NCBI GenBank assembly: GCA_947179155.2
Contig: OX359286.1
Span: 10,698,024-10,762,023 of the forward strand
Direction: 5' to 3'
Origin: Hedera helix
Lineage: Eukaryota; Streptophyta; Magnoliopsida; Apiales; Araliaceae
DNA length: 64,000 bases
Shown: piece after piece, positions 45,501 to 56,879 of the stretch
How positions within the stretch are numbered: the stretch's first letter is position 1
How the letters are laid out: every line of letters starts with the position of its first letter
Translations under genes and position numbers: made by a program
Notes under the pieces: model-generated
What the model saw: the letters and a program-made list of their open reading frames with translations, nothing else
What the model was told of the DNA's origin: nothing
The model's database searches: none

Positions 45501-46984
45501 CATACATGAATAGTCCATCAACTTTGTAACACAACCTTCAAGCCTAGGGTTTCATCAAATTTCAAACATAACACATAAACTCACAAAAACTTCACAATCT
45601 ACCCTTATAATTCAAGGATTCATGCATGACTACCTTGTTCTTACATTTACACACATAAACTTCAAACTTTAAAATAAGAACATGATTATACCTTCTTGTA
45701 TGCCCAATTTCTTTACATGGGAAGCTTGGTCTTGACAAGCTCTTCCTCTTTTCTTTTTGCTCCTTCATCATCCGACCATCATAGCTTTGCAAATCATCAA
45801 GCTTTTTCCATAGCTTCCATGACTTTTCTCTCTTTATCTCTTTTCTCTCTTGGCTTTCGAAAATGCTGAAAACTTGACAAGGAAACAAGCTTTTCTAGCT
45901 TAATACATACATATATGATATAAATCTTCAACAACTAACCATGGGTGGTTAGTTTAACTCTAGTATGGTTAAGGGTTTTTATGTCATTTCACTTGACTAA
46001 CTAAGGTTATTTTAGTCATTACACCCTTATAGGACACAATTGTCATTCCATTACTTGTTAAGGGCAACATTGTCTATAGCCTAAAAATCTAGAGAATTTA
46101 TTCTCTTTAATTCATAATTTGCTCAATTTTGCACCAATTCAAGTTCATTTTGATCCAAACTTGTTTCATTACACTTTAGCTTTATTCCACATTAAATTAA
46201 TCCATACTTAGCTTGTCCCATATCATTTGTCACACTTTGATAATTGAATTTCATTAATTAATAATAATTATCTATAATAATTATAAATTTGCATAACTTT
46301 GCACTCTCAATTATCTACTAACCCTTTCGGTTCTCATTCAATCAATTTCACTTTCCAATATCTCAATATAATCGAATTGCTCGTCTTTTCCATAAATCGC
46401 TTCCTCAAGAATTGAACCTCGACCGAATTACCAAAATCCATCGTCCTTTGTCCATTTTAAGCTCGTAATACATCCACTACAACTTTACGCCCCTTTATAT
46501 ATTTACATAATACCCCAGTGCCAAATTTGCACCATACCTGCATACTACATTCTTTCTACACATTCTTGGGGTATTACCTTCCATATTTATGATTCGTATA
46601 AATACATACCTTATTCAAATCAATTACATTAATTTCTTAATAAGCTCCAAATATTCACATATCATCCCTTTAATCCTTTATTCCCTATCTTTAAACTCCT
46701 ATTTCCTTCTCAACTCAAATACGTATATACACATATTCATACATTCAAGTTATTACCTGCTGACACATCATAACGTCCTACATTAATTATTTTCCGTCCT
46801 TAACCCTTAATACGTTTTACTTCCATTCAACCACATAGGTCTCTTTAGCACATTGATTAAATCATAATTATATTTAATCACATATTAATACATCATAGCC
46901 TTCTAGCCAGGTTTTAATCTTCTAACCTTTACTTAAATAATCAAATTCTTATTTAAAATCCTTGTAAAAATCTGGGATGTTACA
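42586..46984 (-). mobile_element. LTR C2, 3' LTR of LARD-like element C2 (4.4 kb)
   Basis: On the minus strand it starts TGTAACATCCCAGATTTTTA at 46984, after a polypurine tract, and ends GATTTTGGTGCATTACA at 42586. The left flank GAGAA (42581-42585) is the expected TSD copy inside Athila RT. It contains the AACTTGTTGAGC...GTGCTCACTCTTGC block (~43330-43365). No protein is visible. At 4.4 kb it is as long as the B LTRs. Confidence 0.87.
44071..44090 (-). other. Small hairpin in LTR C2 (AATGTTT/AAACATT)
   Basis: Counterpart of 36322-36341, with one base pair changed on both arms and the loop conserved. Confidence 0.5.
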
Positions 46985-47939
46985 TTCCCACCTCCTTCAA
47001 AAAAATTTCATCCTCAAAATTGCTATGTACTCAATCCTTATTCAATTATAACATGCATATCTTCTCGCATTCTATTCATCATAGCTAGATTTTCAACTAA
47101 CCTTTATATTCTCTCTTCTCTCTACCCATCTTACCCCTTTCTAGCATTCATTCCAAAAAATTGGAATGTCTTTCAGGAATCTTCACAATTGTTCAATAAT
47201 TGTGAAGCAGTATGAATTAATAAGAAAAAGCTTTTCCATAAAACTTTTTCTTTAAGCATAAATTTTTTTGCTTTTAAAATAAAACTGTTGCTTTTCTATT
47301 GTTGAGGGGTTACAAAGAACATGAACTCGTTAAGAATATTAACAATCACATGGACTGAGAATATCCACGGGTCATAAATACCAGAAACATGAGTTTATGA
47401 CGCAACCACGCCACACTTTTTCCCTTGGCCCATTGGTACTCTAGGTGATCAACCTATTGTACCCTTTTTCTTTTTTAGTTGAACCACGTTAACCAACCCA
47501 CATATCATATCCCCCTTTTTAGGGTTGTTCGCTTCAGACTTTAAAAATATTTTTCTTTATCCATTCTGGATTCAAAACCATTTACTCATTTCTTTATCAA
47601 AATGGTCTAGCCGAAACAAATGACATAGACTCACATCATTAAACTATTCGTTTATTTCAAACTTGAACTTTTCAAGAATGCTGTCATTGGCTTAAAATTG
47701 AACCCAATTTCATAGGTTGAAAACAAAAATCCTTTAAAGGCTTCATAATACCGCACTATCTCAGTAGTATATTGAGAATTCAGTCATTTCAAGACTTCAT
47801 AATACCGTACCGTCATAGAAGTACGTTGAGAATTCCGCCATTTTGTCATTCCACACCATATTCAATAGTGTGACAATGATTTCATAAATACATTTTCAAA
47901 ATTTCAAATAACTTTTGTCTAGCCAAATCAATTGGCATA
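46985..47939 (-). mobile_element. Non-coding interior of C2 (3' part), with polypurine tract
   Basis: The polypurine tract AAGGAGGTGGGAA (minus) is at 46985-46997. The interior then follows the B and S order on the minus strand: the GATGAAATTTTTTTGAAGG end, a GAGGGGTTACAAAG-type segment near 47315, the TGATCA hairpin at 47435-47463, the CTAGCCGAAACAAATGACAT block near 47610, and two copies of an ATACCG...GTTGAGAATTC phrase near 47750-47840. It is cut at CTAGCCAAATCAATTGGCA by insertion of the A2 LTR at 47940. No coding sequence. Confidence 0.85.
47435..47463 (-). other. Conserved hairpin with palindromic TGATCA, C2 copy
   Basis: GGTAC-t-CTAGG, TGATCA, ACCTAT-t-GTACC. Arms pair GGTAC/GTACC and TAGG/CCTA. 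It corresponds to 715-742 and 56488-56514. Confidence 0.6.
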
Positions 47940-49640
47940 TGTAATGTCCTAGAATTTTCACGTCATTATTAATTAAATCATTAATTTAATTTCTAACGAG
48001 TTAGTTTTACGAGATTATTTTAATCTTTTTATGTGATTAATAAATTACGTGATTAAATGATTATGTGATTAATTACTAGAATTAATTAAAGGGGGTCACT
48101 AATATGTTATTAAATTAGTGAACAAACCCTAAAGTTTTAATATCAAAATAATTGATAAGTTTCCTATTAATTAAATATTTAATTAAATTGAATATAATGA
48201 GTTAACTAAATATAATAAATTAATTAATATGGTTATTAATTAATGTAAATAATGTGAAATATTAATAATAATATTTATTAGTCAATTTAGTAATTTAATA
48301 CTAATGGGTTAAAGTATTTAATTATTTATTCAATATAATTATTTATTTAATCATGGATTGAATAATTAATGTGTAAATTATTAAATTAGCCCAACATGGA
48401 TCAATTAGTAGTCCAAGTGAAGAATAATAAAATTTGACAAACTAGTAGCCCAAACAATTTAATAGGAGCCCAATTGATATTTTAAATAAAGCCCAAAGCT
48501 TGAGCCATTTGGAACTTAATTATGTAAACTATTATTTATTTAAAAAGTGACTTGTGACAATGATTTTGGGACAAAAAAAATCCATCAGCCGACATGCTTG
48601 GGAAAGAGAGAGAAAAACGACTTTTTTTGTTTTATTTTAGTTTATTTTTCAATTATTTAATAAAAGGATTGCTTGTATTGACTTTTAAAGTACATGGACC
48701 ATTCATCTTTTCACCTAATGTGTCATTTAACCCATTTCTTGTGTAAGTATCCTTGTTACCCTCATGATGGTATTTTAATAGATATAGATTTTATATCTAT
48801 CCAAATTGTAAGTATACTTACAATTTAGGAGCTTGTATTAGTCATTTCATCTTCTTCCACTTTGCAAGCTAGAGAGCATTTGAGAGTGTAGAAAAATATT
48901 TTGATCTCAAAAATACCAAGAGAAGGAGTTCTTGGTTCATGTCATCTTCTTTCACCACTTATTTTGGAAGAAAAATGAAGATAACCATTAAAATAAGGTA
49001 ATGGTTATTTTAAATGTAGCTTTATTTTTTAAACCATCATGTTGGTATAAATATGTTAATATAGTTAATAATGTGTGGTAGTAATATTTATGTCATGCTT
49101 GAGTTTAACATGCTTGGTTTGTATTTTGGTATATTTTTATGCTAAGATATGTGTTTAGTAGTGTATAAACAAGTCTTGGAATTTATGACTAAAAATATTT
49201 TTATAAACCTTAGGTTTAATGTTCTAATATTATAGAACATTAAATCATGAGAAAAACAAAGTTTGAATCACTCAAAATGGAGTTATATACAAAAAGTTAT
49301 GATTTGTGGTAGTTTATGTGATGTAAAGACTTTTATTAAAAAATAATATTAAATCATGAAAAAATAAATTTTCATGTTATAAATTGATATTAAGTGATTG
49401 GTATTTTTTTTGGATTTTTATTAAAGAGTTAAAGATTTCTTGAAGGTATAACTTTATTAAGGGTATTTGTGTACTTTTGTGTAAGGTTATCGTATCTTTA
49501 GACTAGTAACACCTTTTGAATGAACAACATATATTTATTATTCCGCATTTAGTTATTGTATGTTGTTTAGAGGTGAATGTTTGTATTGGTTCTTGATGAC
49601 CGGATCCAGATATTTAGAACCCGAATTTGGGGGCGTCACA
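47940..49640 (+). mobile_element. A2 5' LTR (1.7 kb, probably internally deleted)
   Basis: It starts TGTAATGTCCTAGAATTTTC and ends TTTGGGGGCGTCACA, followed by a primer site. Its 5' part (48100-49440) parallels the B3 LTR at 50900-52240 (CCCAACATGG, GCCCAATTG, GAAAAACAAAGTTTGAATC), and its last 200 bp parallel A1 U5. The junction near 49450 joins the GGTATAA block to TTTATTAAGGG and skips the GC-rich module and array that other LTRs carry there. Confidence 0.85.
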
Positions 49641-49643
49641 GGT

Positions 49644-49654
49644 TGGTATCAGAG
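49644..49654 (+). promoter_or_regulatory. A2 primer-binding site
   Basis: TGGTATCAGAG three bases after the LTR end, identical to the A1 site. Confidence 0.93.
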
Positions 49655-49852
49655 TTGTAGGTTAAAAACGTTAGGATTGCAAAACCTATGTTATAACCTT
49701 AGTACTAAACTCTTATCGAGTGTGTTAGGAGATGAATCGGGGAGATTCATCATGCGGTGTATTTTTGGAGGTGGATTGAGAAAATCCATCGAGCCGAGAT
49801 GTACATGATAAAATATCATTTCATTTCATCAATGAATATATTTTATTGCAGT

Positions 49853-49882
49853 ACTAATATGTGTTATTTATGTGATTGTAGG
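49853..49882 (+). promoter_or_regulatory. Possible branch point and 3' splice site before A2 ORF1
   Basis: TACTAAT at 49853-49859 is followed 21 bases later by TGATTGTAG (AG at 49880-49881), one base before the ORF1 ATG at 49883. This arrangement looks like a plant intron end. A1 has a weaker version (TTGTGTTGTAG) before 29595. Confidence 0.35.
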
Positions 49883-49903
49883 ATGACGGAGATAGGACAG
49901 TCG

Positions 49904-49908
49904 AGTGC
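49904..49908. repeat. Target-site duplication AGTGC of B3, left copy
   Basis: AGTGC precedes TGTAATATCC at 49909 and is repeated at 61589-61593. Confidence 0.95.
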
Positions 49909-50191
49909 TGTAATATCCCGGATATTTAAATGAATTAGAAATAAAATATCTAATATTTAATAAAGGTTGGAGTTTGATAACCTAGCAGTGGTAGATAAAT
50001 AGAGGTCCAAATTAAATTTAACGGACTAACTTAGACATGGGGATATCAATTTTTTTTTTCTTTAAGTTAGCAAGTAAAGTGATAATTCAATAAACTTGAC
50101 TAACAGCAAGTCTAATTAAATTAAGAGAATTAATTAGTGGAGTTATGTAATTATGCGACGTGGTTGCATGTAAATTAAATATGTATTTATA

Positions 50192-50227
<36 letters not shown>

Positions 50228-52289
50228 TTCACATTTAGTAACATAATTTAATGGTTACTAAAATTGTGATAAATAGATAGAATACTATTAAATTATCCGA
50301 ATTGAATTAAAAGGTTTATTGTGGAATTAATTTATTCATTAATCAATAATTATGCAAATTGTTGATAAATTATTTGTGAGGAATAATTATGTACATTATA
50401 TAATTATAAATTATATAAAGTAGTGGAATTAATTAAGGGAGATTAGTAATGGTATATATGTACAACATTTAATTTCATATATATGTACATATATATAAAT
50501 GGATTAAATTAATTAAGTAATTTTAAATAGTAATTTGAATATATTAAATGAATATATTCTATAATTAAATAAATCATTGTAAATAATTTATGAGAGTGAG
50601 AAATTGAATTATACAATTATTTGTGTAATATTAATTAAATAATTTAATAAATAATTTAAATAAGAAATTGAGTAAATATATTATTATTTTAATATATTTT
50701 CGGGTAAATGGAATTATTTCCATAATTGATGAGAAATGAATTAATTAATGTAAATGTTTTAAATAATGTAACTTATGGTCTAAATAATATATATTAAATT
50801 ATATATTGTATTTATTTTAATTTCATAATTTATTGTGAAATTGTTTTTGAGGTAAAGTAATGTGTATAAATAATATATGTAGAGTATATATATTATTATT
50901 AGCGAACACACTCTAAAGTTTTAATATCAAAATAATTGATAAGTTTTCTATTAATTAAATATTTAATTAAATTAAATATAATGAGTTAATTAAATATAAT
51001 AAATTAATTAATATGATTATTAATTAATGTAAATAATGTGAAATATTGATAATAATATTTATTAGTCAATTTAGTAATTTAATACTAATGGGTTAGTGTA
51101 TTTAATTATTTATTCAATCTAATTATTTATTTAATCATTGATTGAATAATTAATGTGTAAATTATTAAATTAGCCCAACATGGGTCAATTAGTAGCCCAA
51201 GTGGAGAATAATAAAATTTGACAATTTAGTAGCCCACACAATTTAATAGAAGCCCAATTGGTATTTTAAATTAAAGCCCAATGATTGACCCACTTGAAAA
51301 ATACTTAATTAAACTATTATTTATTAAAAAAGTGAGCAAATGACAAACTTTTTGGGACAAGTTAATAGATGTTGCCGGCAAGGATGAGAAAAAGAGAGTG
51401 AGATTTATTGTTATTTTATTATTTAATTATTTATTAATTAGGTTGCTTGTTTTAATTTTTTTGGTGAGTCTTTTCCCACAAAATCCTCACCAACTAAGGC
51501 ATGGGTTGGCTTTCTTGTGTAAGCATCCAATAGCTAGCTTGTGTTGGTCAAATTTCATAGATATAAGATATATATCTATACATTATGGAAGACTTAAGTC
51601 ATTAGAGAGAGAGAATTGTTAGTCATTTATTCTTCTTTCACTTTTCAAATTAGAGAGAAAATATTTGAGAGCAAAGATAAGGAAGGAGAAGGAATTCTTG
51701 GTTCATGCCATCCACCTTCACAACCCATTTTGGAAGAAAAATGAGGATAGCCATTAAAATGAGGTAATGGTTATTTTAAATGTAGTTTATTTTTTTAATT
51801 AAATAAACCAACATGTGAGTATAAACATGTTAATGTAGTTAATAATATGTGATAGTAATATTTATGTCATGCTTGAGTTTAATATGCTTGGTTTGTATTT
51901 TTGGTATAATTTATATACTAAAAACATGTGTTTGGTGGTGTTAAATCAAGTATCAAAATAATGTCCAAAAATAAAATTTTATAATATTTAGATTTAATGT
52001 TATAATATTATAGAACATTAAATCATGAGAAAAACAAAGTTTGAATCACTCAAAATGGAGTTATACACAAAAAGTTATGATTTGTGGTAGTTTATGTGAT
52101 GTAAAATTTTTTATAAATTTTTATAATATTAAATAATGAAAAATTAAATTTTCATGTTATAAATTGTTGTTAAGTTATTGGTATTTTTTCTGGATTTTTA
52201 TTGAGAGATTAAGAGTTTACTTGAAGGTATAAATTTTATTAAGATGTGTATTAAAGTTACTGTGCACGTTCTGTTAGTTGGAAAAAAAT

Positions 52290-52560
52290 TGGAGCCGGTC
52301 GCGCAATGCGCGAAGGGATTTTTGTGCCAGACGCGGAACAAAAAAACGACGCCGTTTGGTGTATAAAACGATAACCCGCGCAAAGCGCGAACGTCGTTTC
52401 CGTTGTTTCTAAACGGCACCGTTTTAGCCCCCGGGTTTTTGTAAGGCGCGCCATGCGCGGGCGACAGTTTTCGGCTGAAATTACAGTTTTGCCCCTCCGT
52501 TCAGTTTTCTGATTAATTACAAAATTGTCATCAGTCCGATTTTTCAACTTATTTACGGAA
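52290..52560 (+). repeat. GC-rich hairpin/palindrome module, copy 5 (B3 5' LTR)
   Basis: CGCGCAATGCGCG, AAACGACGCCGTTTGG, CGCGCAAAGCGCG, AAACGGCACCGTTTTAG and GCGCGCCATGCGCGGGCG, then ACAGTTTTGCCCCTCCG and further ACAAAATTGTCAT and GGAAATGCCAT lines. Confidence 0.8.
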
Positions 52561-52639
52561 ATGCCATTCTGGATAATTTAAATTAATTTAAATGTTTAAA
52601 AATTAATTTAAAATTATAACAAAAATATTAATAATACAA

Positions 52640-53040
52640 AAATGATATTTAGGTATTGAATATTATATTTTTCAAATATAATAAGTATTTAGGATTAATA
52701 TTTAAATGTTGTAAATATTAATCTAGTTAGTTTAATATTATATTTTTCAAATATAATAAGTATTTAAGATTAATTTTTAAATGTTGTAAATATTAATCTA
52801 GTTTGTTAATATTATATTTTTCAAATATAATAAGTATTTAGGATTAATATTTAAATGTTGTAAATATTAATCTAGTTAGTTTAATATTATATTTTTCAAA
52901 TATAATAAGTATTTAGGATTAATATTTAAATGTTGTAAATATTAATCTAGTTAGTTTAATATTATTATTTTTTCTAAATATAATAAGTATTTAGGATTAA
53001 TATTTAAATGTTGTAAATATTAATCTAGTTAGTTTAATAT
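52640..53040 (+). repeat. Five 75-bp AT-rich tandem repeats in the B3 5' LTR
   Basis: The unit contains AATATAATAAGTATTTAGG, ATTAATATTTAAATGTTGTA and AATATTAATCTAGTTAG. The 3' LTR has six units at the same place. Confidence 0.92.
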
Positions 53041-54550
53041 TATATGTTCTGAATTTATGATTAAATTAATTATTATTTAATTAATATTAAATAATAAACA
53101 AGGATGATAAATTAATTAATTATTATTTAATTACTATTAAATAATAATTAAAGACAACTAAGATTGATTATTTAATTATTTATTATTTGATTAACTTTAA
53201 ATAATAAATAAATTCAGTTAGTTATTATTTATTATTAAATAATAACTAATGATATTTGAGTATTTACTATATAATTTTATTATTTATTATTTAATTAACT
53301 TTAAATAATAAATGAATCTAGTTAATTAGTTATTATTTATTATTAAATAATAACTAAAGATATTTGATTATTTTTAATATAATATAATTATTTATTATTT
53401 GATTAATTTTAAATAATAAATAAATCTAGTAAGTTATTATTTATTATTAAATAATAACTAAAGGTAGTTAATTACTTACTATTTAATTAATGATAAATAG
53501 TAATTAAATGAAATTAGATTTAATGAAATAAAGAAAATGTCTTTTAACTCTTTTGTTTAAACAATTATAATAAATTGTTTAATAGTTTAATAAGTGTTTA
53601 GCACTTGAGAAAATTATTTTCTAATTGATTAAATTATTAACCTAATATGATTGATGGTCTATAAGGTTAATAATATTGTTTTGACTAATGTATATCATGT
53701 GTTAGTACTTATGTGGTAGATAAGTTCATTAGTAAGCGTATAGTTGTGCAAATACGCCGTACTAATTATTAGACCAACTTTATTAATGTTAGGACTTTCA
53801 AAGCCAGTTAGTTAAAGCTAAACATTTATTGTAGCTGAGCAGACAGGCAAGTTTCATAAACCCTACTCAATTTATATTCGAGCAGGATACATTATTTTAT
53901 TGTTCAAGTTCCTAACTCAAACTCAAGTTGTTACGTTTCAAGCATGATATGGTTTAATTCTGCATAATTATTCCACCTCTTTAAATTGTTGATTCGCACA
54001 TAGTGCTTGTTGCATGTGTTCATCAGGTATGAAAGGCTGATCACCTTCATTACCATAAGGTTCAGTTAAATTTGTTCATGGTCATTATTGACACTCAACA
54101 TTAATTAATTTTGTCATTCAATTATTGAAATTATGACTCGTACTCTTTCACAATTATTATATTGTTGAAAATTCAAAAGCTTATTCTTTCTTTCAATCAT
54201 GATATATCGTTATCGTATTTAAACTTGCTGAGCAAAGTCGTTGCTCACTCTTGCTATATCATGATAACAAATTTCAGAATAATACGAATGTCCAAGGAGA
54301 GACGGAGACAGAAGCAACAGACAAGATTATAGTGTTATGCATTATAACTAAATTGTTATATGATGTAAGTAATTTTGTAAACCTTTTTATGAATCTATGT
54401 AAGTTAAGGTTAGAAACCTTGGGAAATGTTGTAGAATAAACAATTTATGTTTATATATTCCGCATTAGTTATAGAACGTGTATGAAGATGATGTATCGTG
54501 ACGTACCAAGTCTAGGGTTAAAGGAACTCGGATTTGGGGGCGTTACAAGT

Positions 54551-54562
54551 TGGTATCAGAGC
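54551..54562 (+). promoter_or_regulatory. B3 primer-binding site
   Basis: TGGTATCAGAGC three bases after the LTR end. Initiator Met tRNA type. Confidence 0.93.
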
Positions 54563-55114
54563 TGATAGGTTTTAGTTCTTAGGTAGCAGTACCTTAGGCT
54601 ATAATCATGGAAAGATAATGAAGACAGTGAAAGGATAAACTCAGATAGAGTTTAGAAATGAACATATACAGTTCATAAAGGAGGAAATAAATCTATATAG
54701 ATACATAGATATATGAAAAGATTCAAAGAAGGATCTTCAATGAGTGAAATCCAAATAAATGGAATAAGAATCAGGGAACACTTGATTCAAGAATTTAAAA
54801 AGAGAATGATCGTACAGTAAAATGATCAGAGATGAATGATAAGATGATAGAATTAAACGATCCTAGAATAAAGGAGAAATAGTACAGTGAAATCAATTGT
54901 GTTATAAGATCACGATGATCATAGTAAAATCATGGAATGACAAATGGTCTGTTAAATGATTAAGAGGTTGTATTGATAGCATGGTGCTATAACAATGAAG
55001 ATACTGAAATAGTAACAAGTGGACTCTTGAAGTGTTGAGTGTGATAAGGTATGAATTGACAAAATTCATATCAAGTTAAGAGAAGTTAGAGGTTTGTAGG
55101 TTTTTAATTGAGGA

Positions 55115-55375
55115 CTCATATTAGTGGCTGAGTTGTATAATTCCTTGTATGGGCGGGGAATTGGTGCTTGGTTTTAGAACCGCTTAGCTTTCTATATTGA
55201 TACAGTGGTTGAGTTGAACAGTCCTTTGTATGGGCAGGGGATTTGTTCTTGGTTTAACGACCGCTTAACTTCCTATATTGATTAGTGGCTGAGTTGACCA
55301 ATTTCTTGTATGGGCAGGAGATTGTGTTTGGTTTGACGACCACTTGGCTTCCTATAATGATAATCAACTGAAACC
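55115..55375 (+). repeat. Three diverged tandem ~80-bp units in the B3 interior
   Basis: Units begin GTGGCTGAGTTG or GTGGTTGAGTTG, contain TTGTATGGGCGGGGAATT or a variant, then GCTTGGTTT or TTTGGTTTGACGACC, and end TTCCTATATTGAT. Same arrangement as 1855-2098 inverted. Confidence 0.8.
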
Positions 55376-56487
55376 TGGTGTCGCGCTATTCACTATATGT
55401 ATGTTGAGAAGGTGATTCTTTTCTCATGTGTATAAAAGATAGGTAGAGGATGTTAAGATAAGTTCGTGTTCTGAGAACTGACACGCATAGTAAGTTCGTG
55501 ACTCATAGTCATGTGGTGGAGCCCCTCAGCGAATGAGCGACTTTGGCCTGACTAGGACAAGTTCCTCAAACCATATGATTGTGGTAAGTTGCTGAGCCCA
55601 AATACGTGGTAAGTTTGATGAACAATAAGTATGGATAGAGTTAAATAGTCAGGTTAAAGCTATAATAGATATAGTTATTAATCTGGACAAAAATGTGGAG
55701 GAAAAGTTTGAGGTGTTTTGAGGTTTTAGGATATTCCAAATCTTCTAGCTATGCTAGATTTTGAAATTCTTAAAATCGTGCCAAATTCGCACTGTTGTGC
55801 TTTTGAAAAGACAAATGAATTTTCTTGTTTTATTATTAAGTCGCAGTAACACGAGGTGTGGAGAAGTCCATCGTTACTGGTGATGACATAATAAACGATG
55901 GAGTCATCAATGCAGAGTAACCTAGTGTTGGATGTATTTTTAAGCCCACTATGGTATGATGTAATATGACAAAGTCAAAATGATTTTTAGTATTTTGAAA
56001 TGTTTAAAGAAGAGTCTATGCTAATTGTTTCGGCTAGACAAATTGATTTGAAAATATCAAAAATGTATTTATAAAATCATCACACGCCATTAAAGCCATG
56101 GTGCATAGATGAAAAGACGGAATCCTCAACGCACTGTTGCAACGGTGCGGTATCATGAAGTCCTATAAATGAATTTTTGTTACTTTAACTAATCTGAAAT
56201 GATTTTTGAGTCGTAATATACGAACAATTCAATGATGTGAGTCTATGTCATTTATTTTGACTGGACACTTTTTGGTCAGAAATGACTCGAGTTTTATTTT
56301 CCAATCCAACTTATGCTGGAGCGGAATTTTGTAGTAAGTCTGAGGTGAACAACCCCATAATGGGGGATATGTCAGAGCCATGAATAAAGAACCCGCGAGG
56401 GGGCGCCCAACAGTGGTGGCATGCTGATATGGGTTGGTAAATCCAAAGAGTTCGACCCCGTGAGAAGTCGTTGTGCACAATGCAGAA

Positions 56488-56514
56488 GTACGATAGGCTG
56501 ATCACCTAGCGTAC
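56488..56514 (+). other. Conserved hairpin with palindromic TGATCA, B3 copy
   Basis: GTACG-a-TAGG-c, TGATCA, CCTA-g-CGTAC. The arms GTACG/CGTAC and TAGG/CCTA pair fully. Confidence 0.65.
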
Positions 56515-56866
56515 ACCTATGGAATGTTTTCAGTCTTGTGATTGATAAACACTCTGTTTATAAGTATTTACAGGGATAAATACTATTTATTCGGAATTCA
56601 GTTAATTACATGTTCACAGTCTTGATGACCCCTCAGCATATTATGAAAGTTTTAATGAATATTTTGATTTTCAATTTATTCTTCTGTAAGATATTGATTT
56701 TCAATTTATTCTTCTGCAAGCTATTCCATTGTTCTGGAATTATGAGTTTAGAAGTATGAACTTCCTAGAAAAGGGTGGTCATAGACTTTGATGAGTAAAG
56801 AGTTATACTCAGAGATGAAAATTGGTAGAAATGTGTATGAGATAATTTCGGGGACGAAATTTTTAG

Positions 56867-56879
56867 AAAAAGAGGTGAA
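56867..56879 (+). promoter_or_regulatory. B3 polypurine tract
   Basis: AAAAAGAGGTGAA directly before the 3' LTR start TGTAATATCC. Confidence 0.85.

Larger units (their letters stand above)
49909..54547 (+). mobile_element. B3 5' LTR
   Basis: It starts TGTAATATCCCGGATATT and ends TTTGGGGGCGTTACA. In order: an AT-rich U3 with a TA microsatellite (~50194-50223), a region like the A2 LTR (50900-52240), the GC-rich module (52290-52560), five 75-bp repeats (52640-53040), an AT palindromic array, a GAGCAGACAGGCAAGTT block and AACTTGCTGAGCAAAGTCG near 54225. Frames in the module are matched in both LTRs only because the LTRs are copies. Confidence 0.94.
54548..56879 (+). mobile_element. Non-coding interior of B3
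   Basis: It starts with the primer site (54551-54562) and ends with the polypurine tract (56867-56879). In order: GATAGGTTTTAGTTC, an A-rich region, the triplicated unit (55115-55375), GAGCCCCTCAGCGAATGAGC near 55520, GCTATGCTAGATTTTGAA near 55750, CTAATTGTTTCGGCTAGACA near 56020, GACGGAATCCTCAACG near 56115, the TGATCA hairpin (56488-56514), CTTGATGACCCCTCAGCATA near 56620 and GGGGACGAAATTTTTAG before the polypurine tract. The same order, inverted, is seen at 551-2472. No gag or pol similarity is visible. Confidence 0.9.

Noticed and set aside
54551..54562. tRNA-like sequence
   Set aside because: TGGTATCAGAGC is the complement of the 3' end of initiator Met tRNA used as a primer site. There is no cloverleaf, so it is not a tRNA gene.
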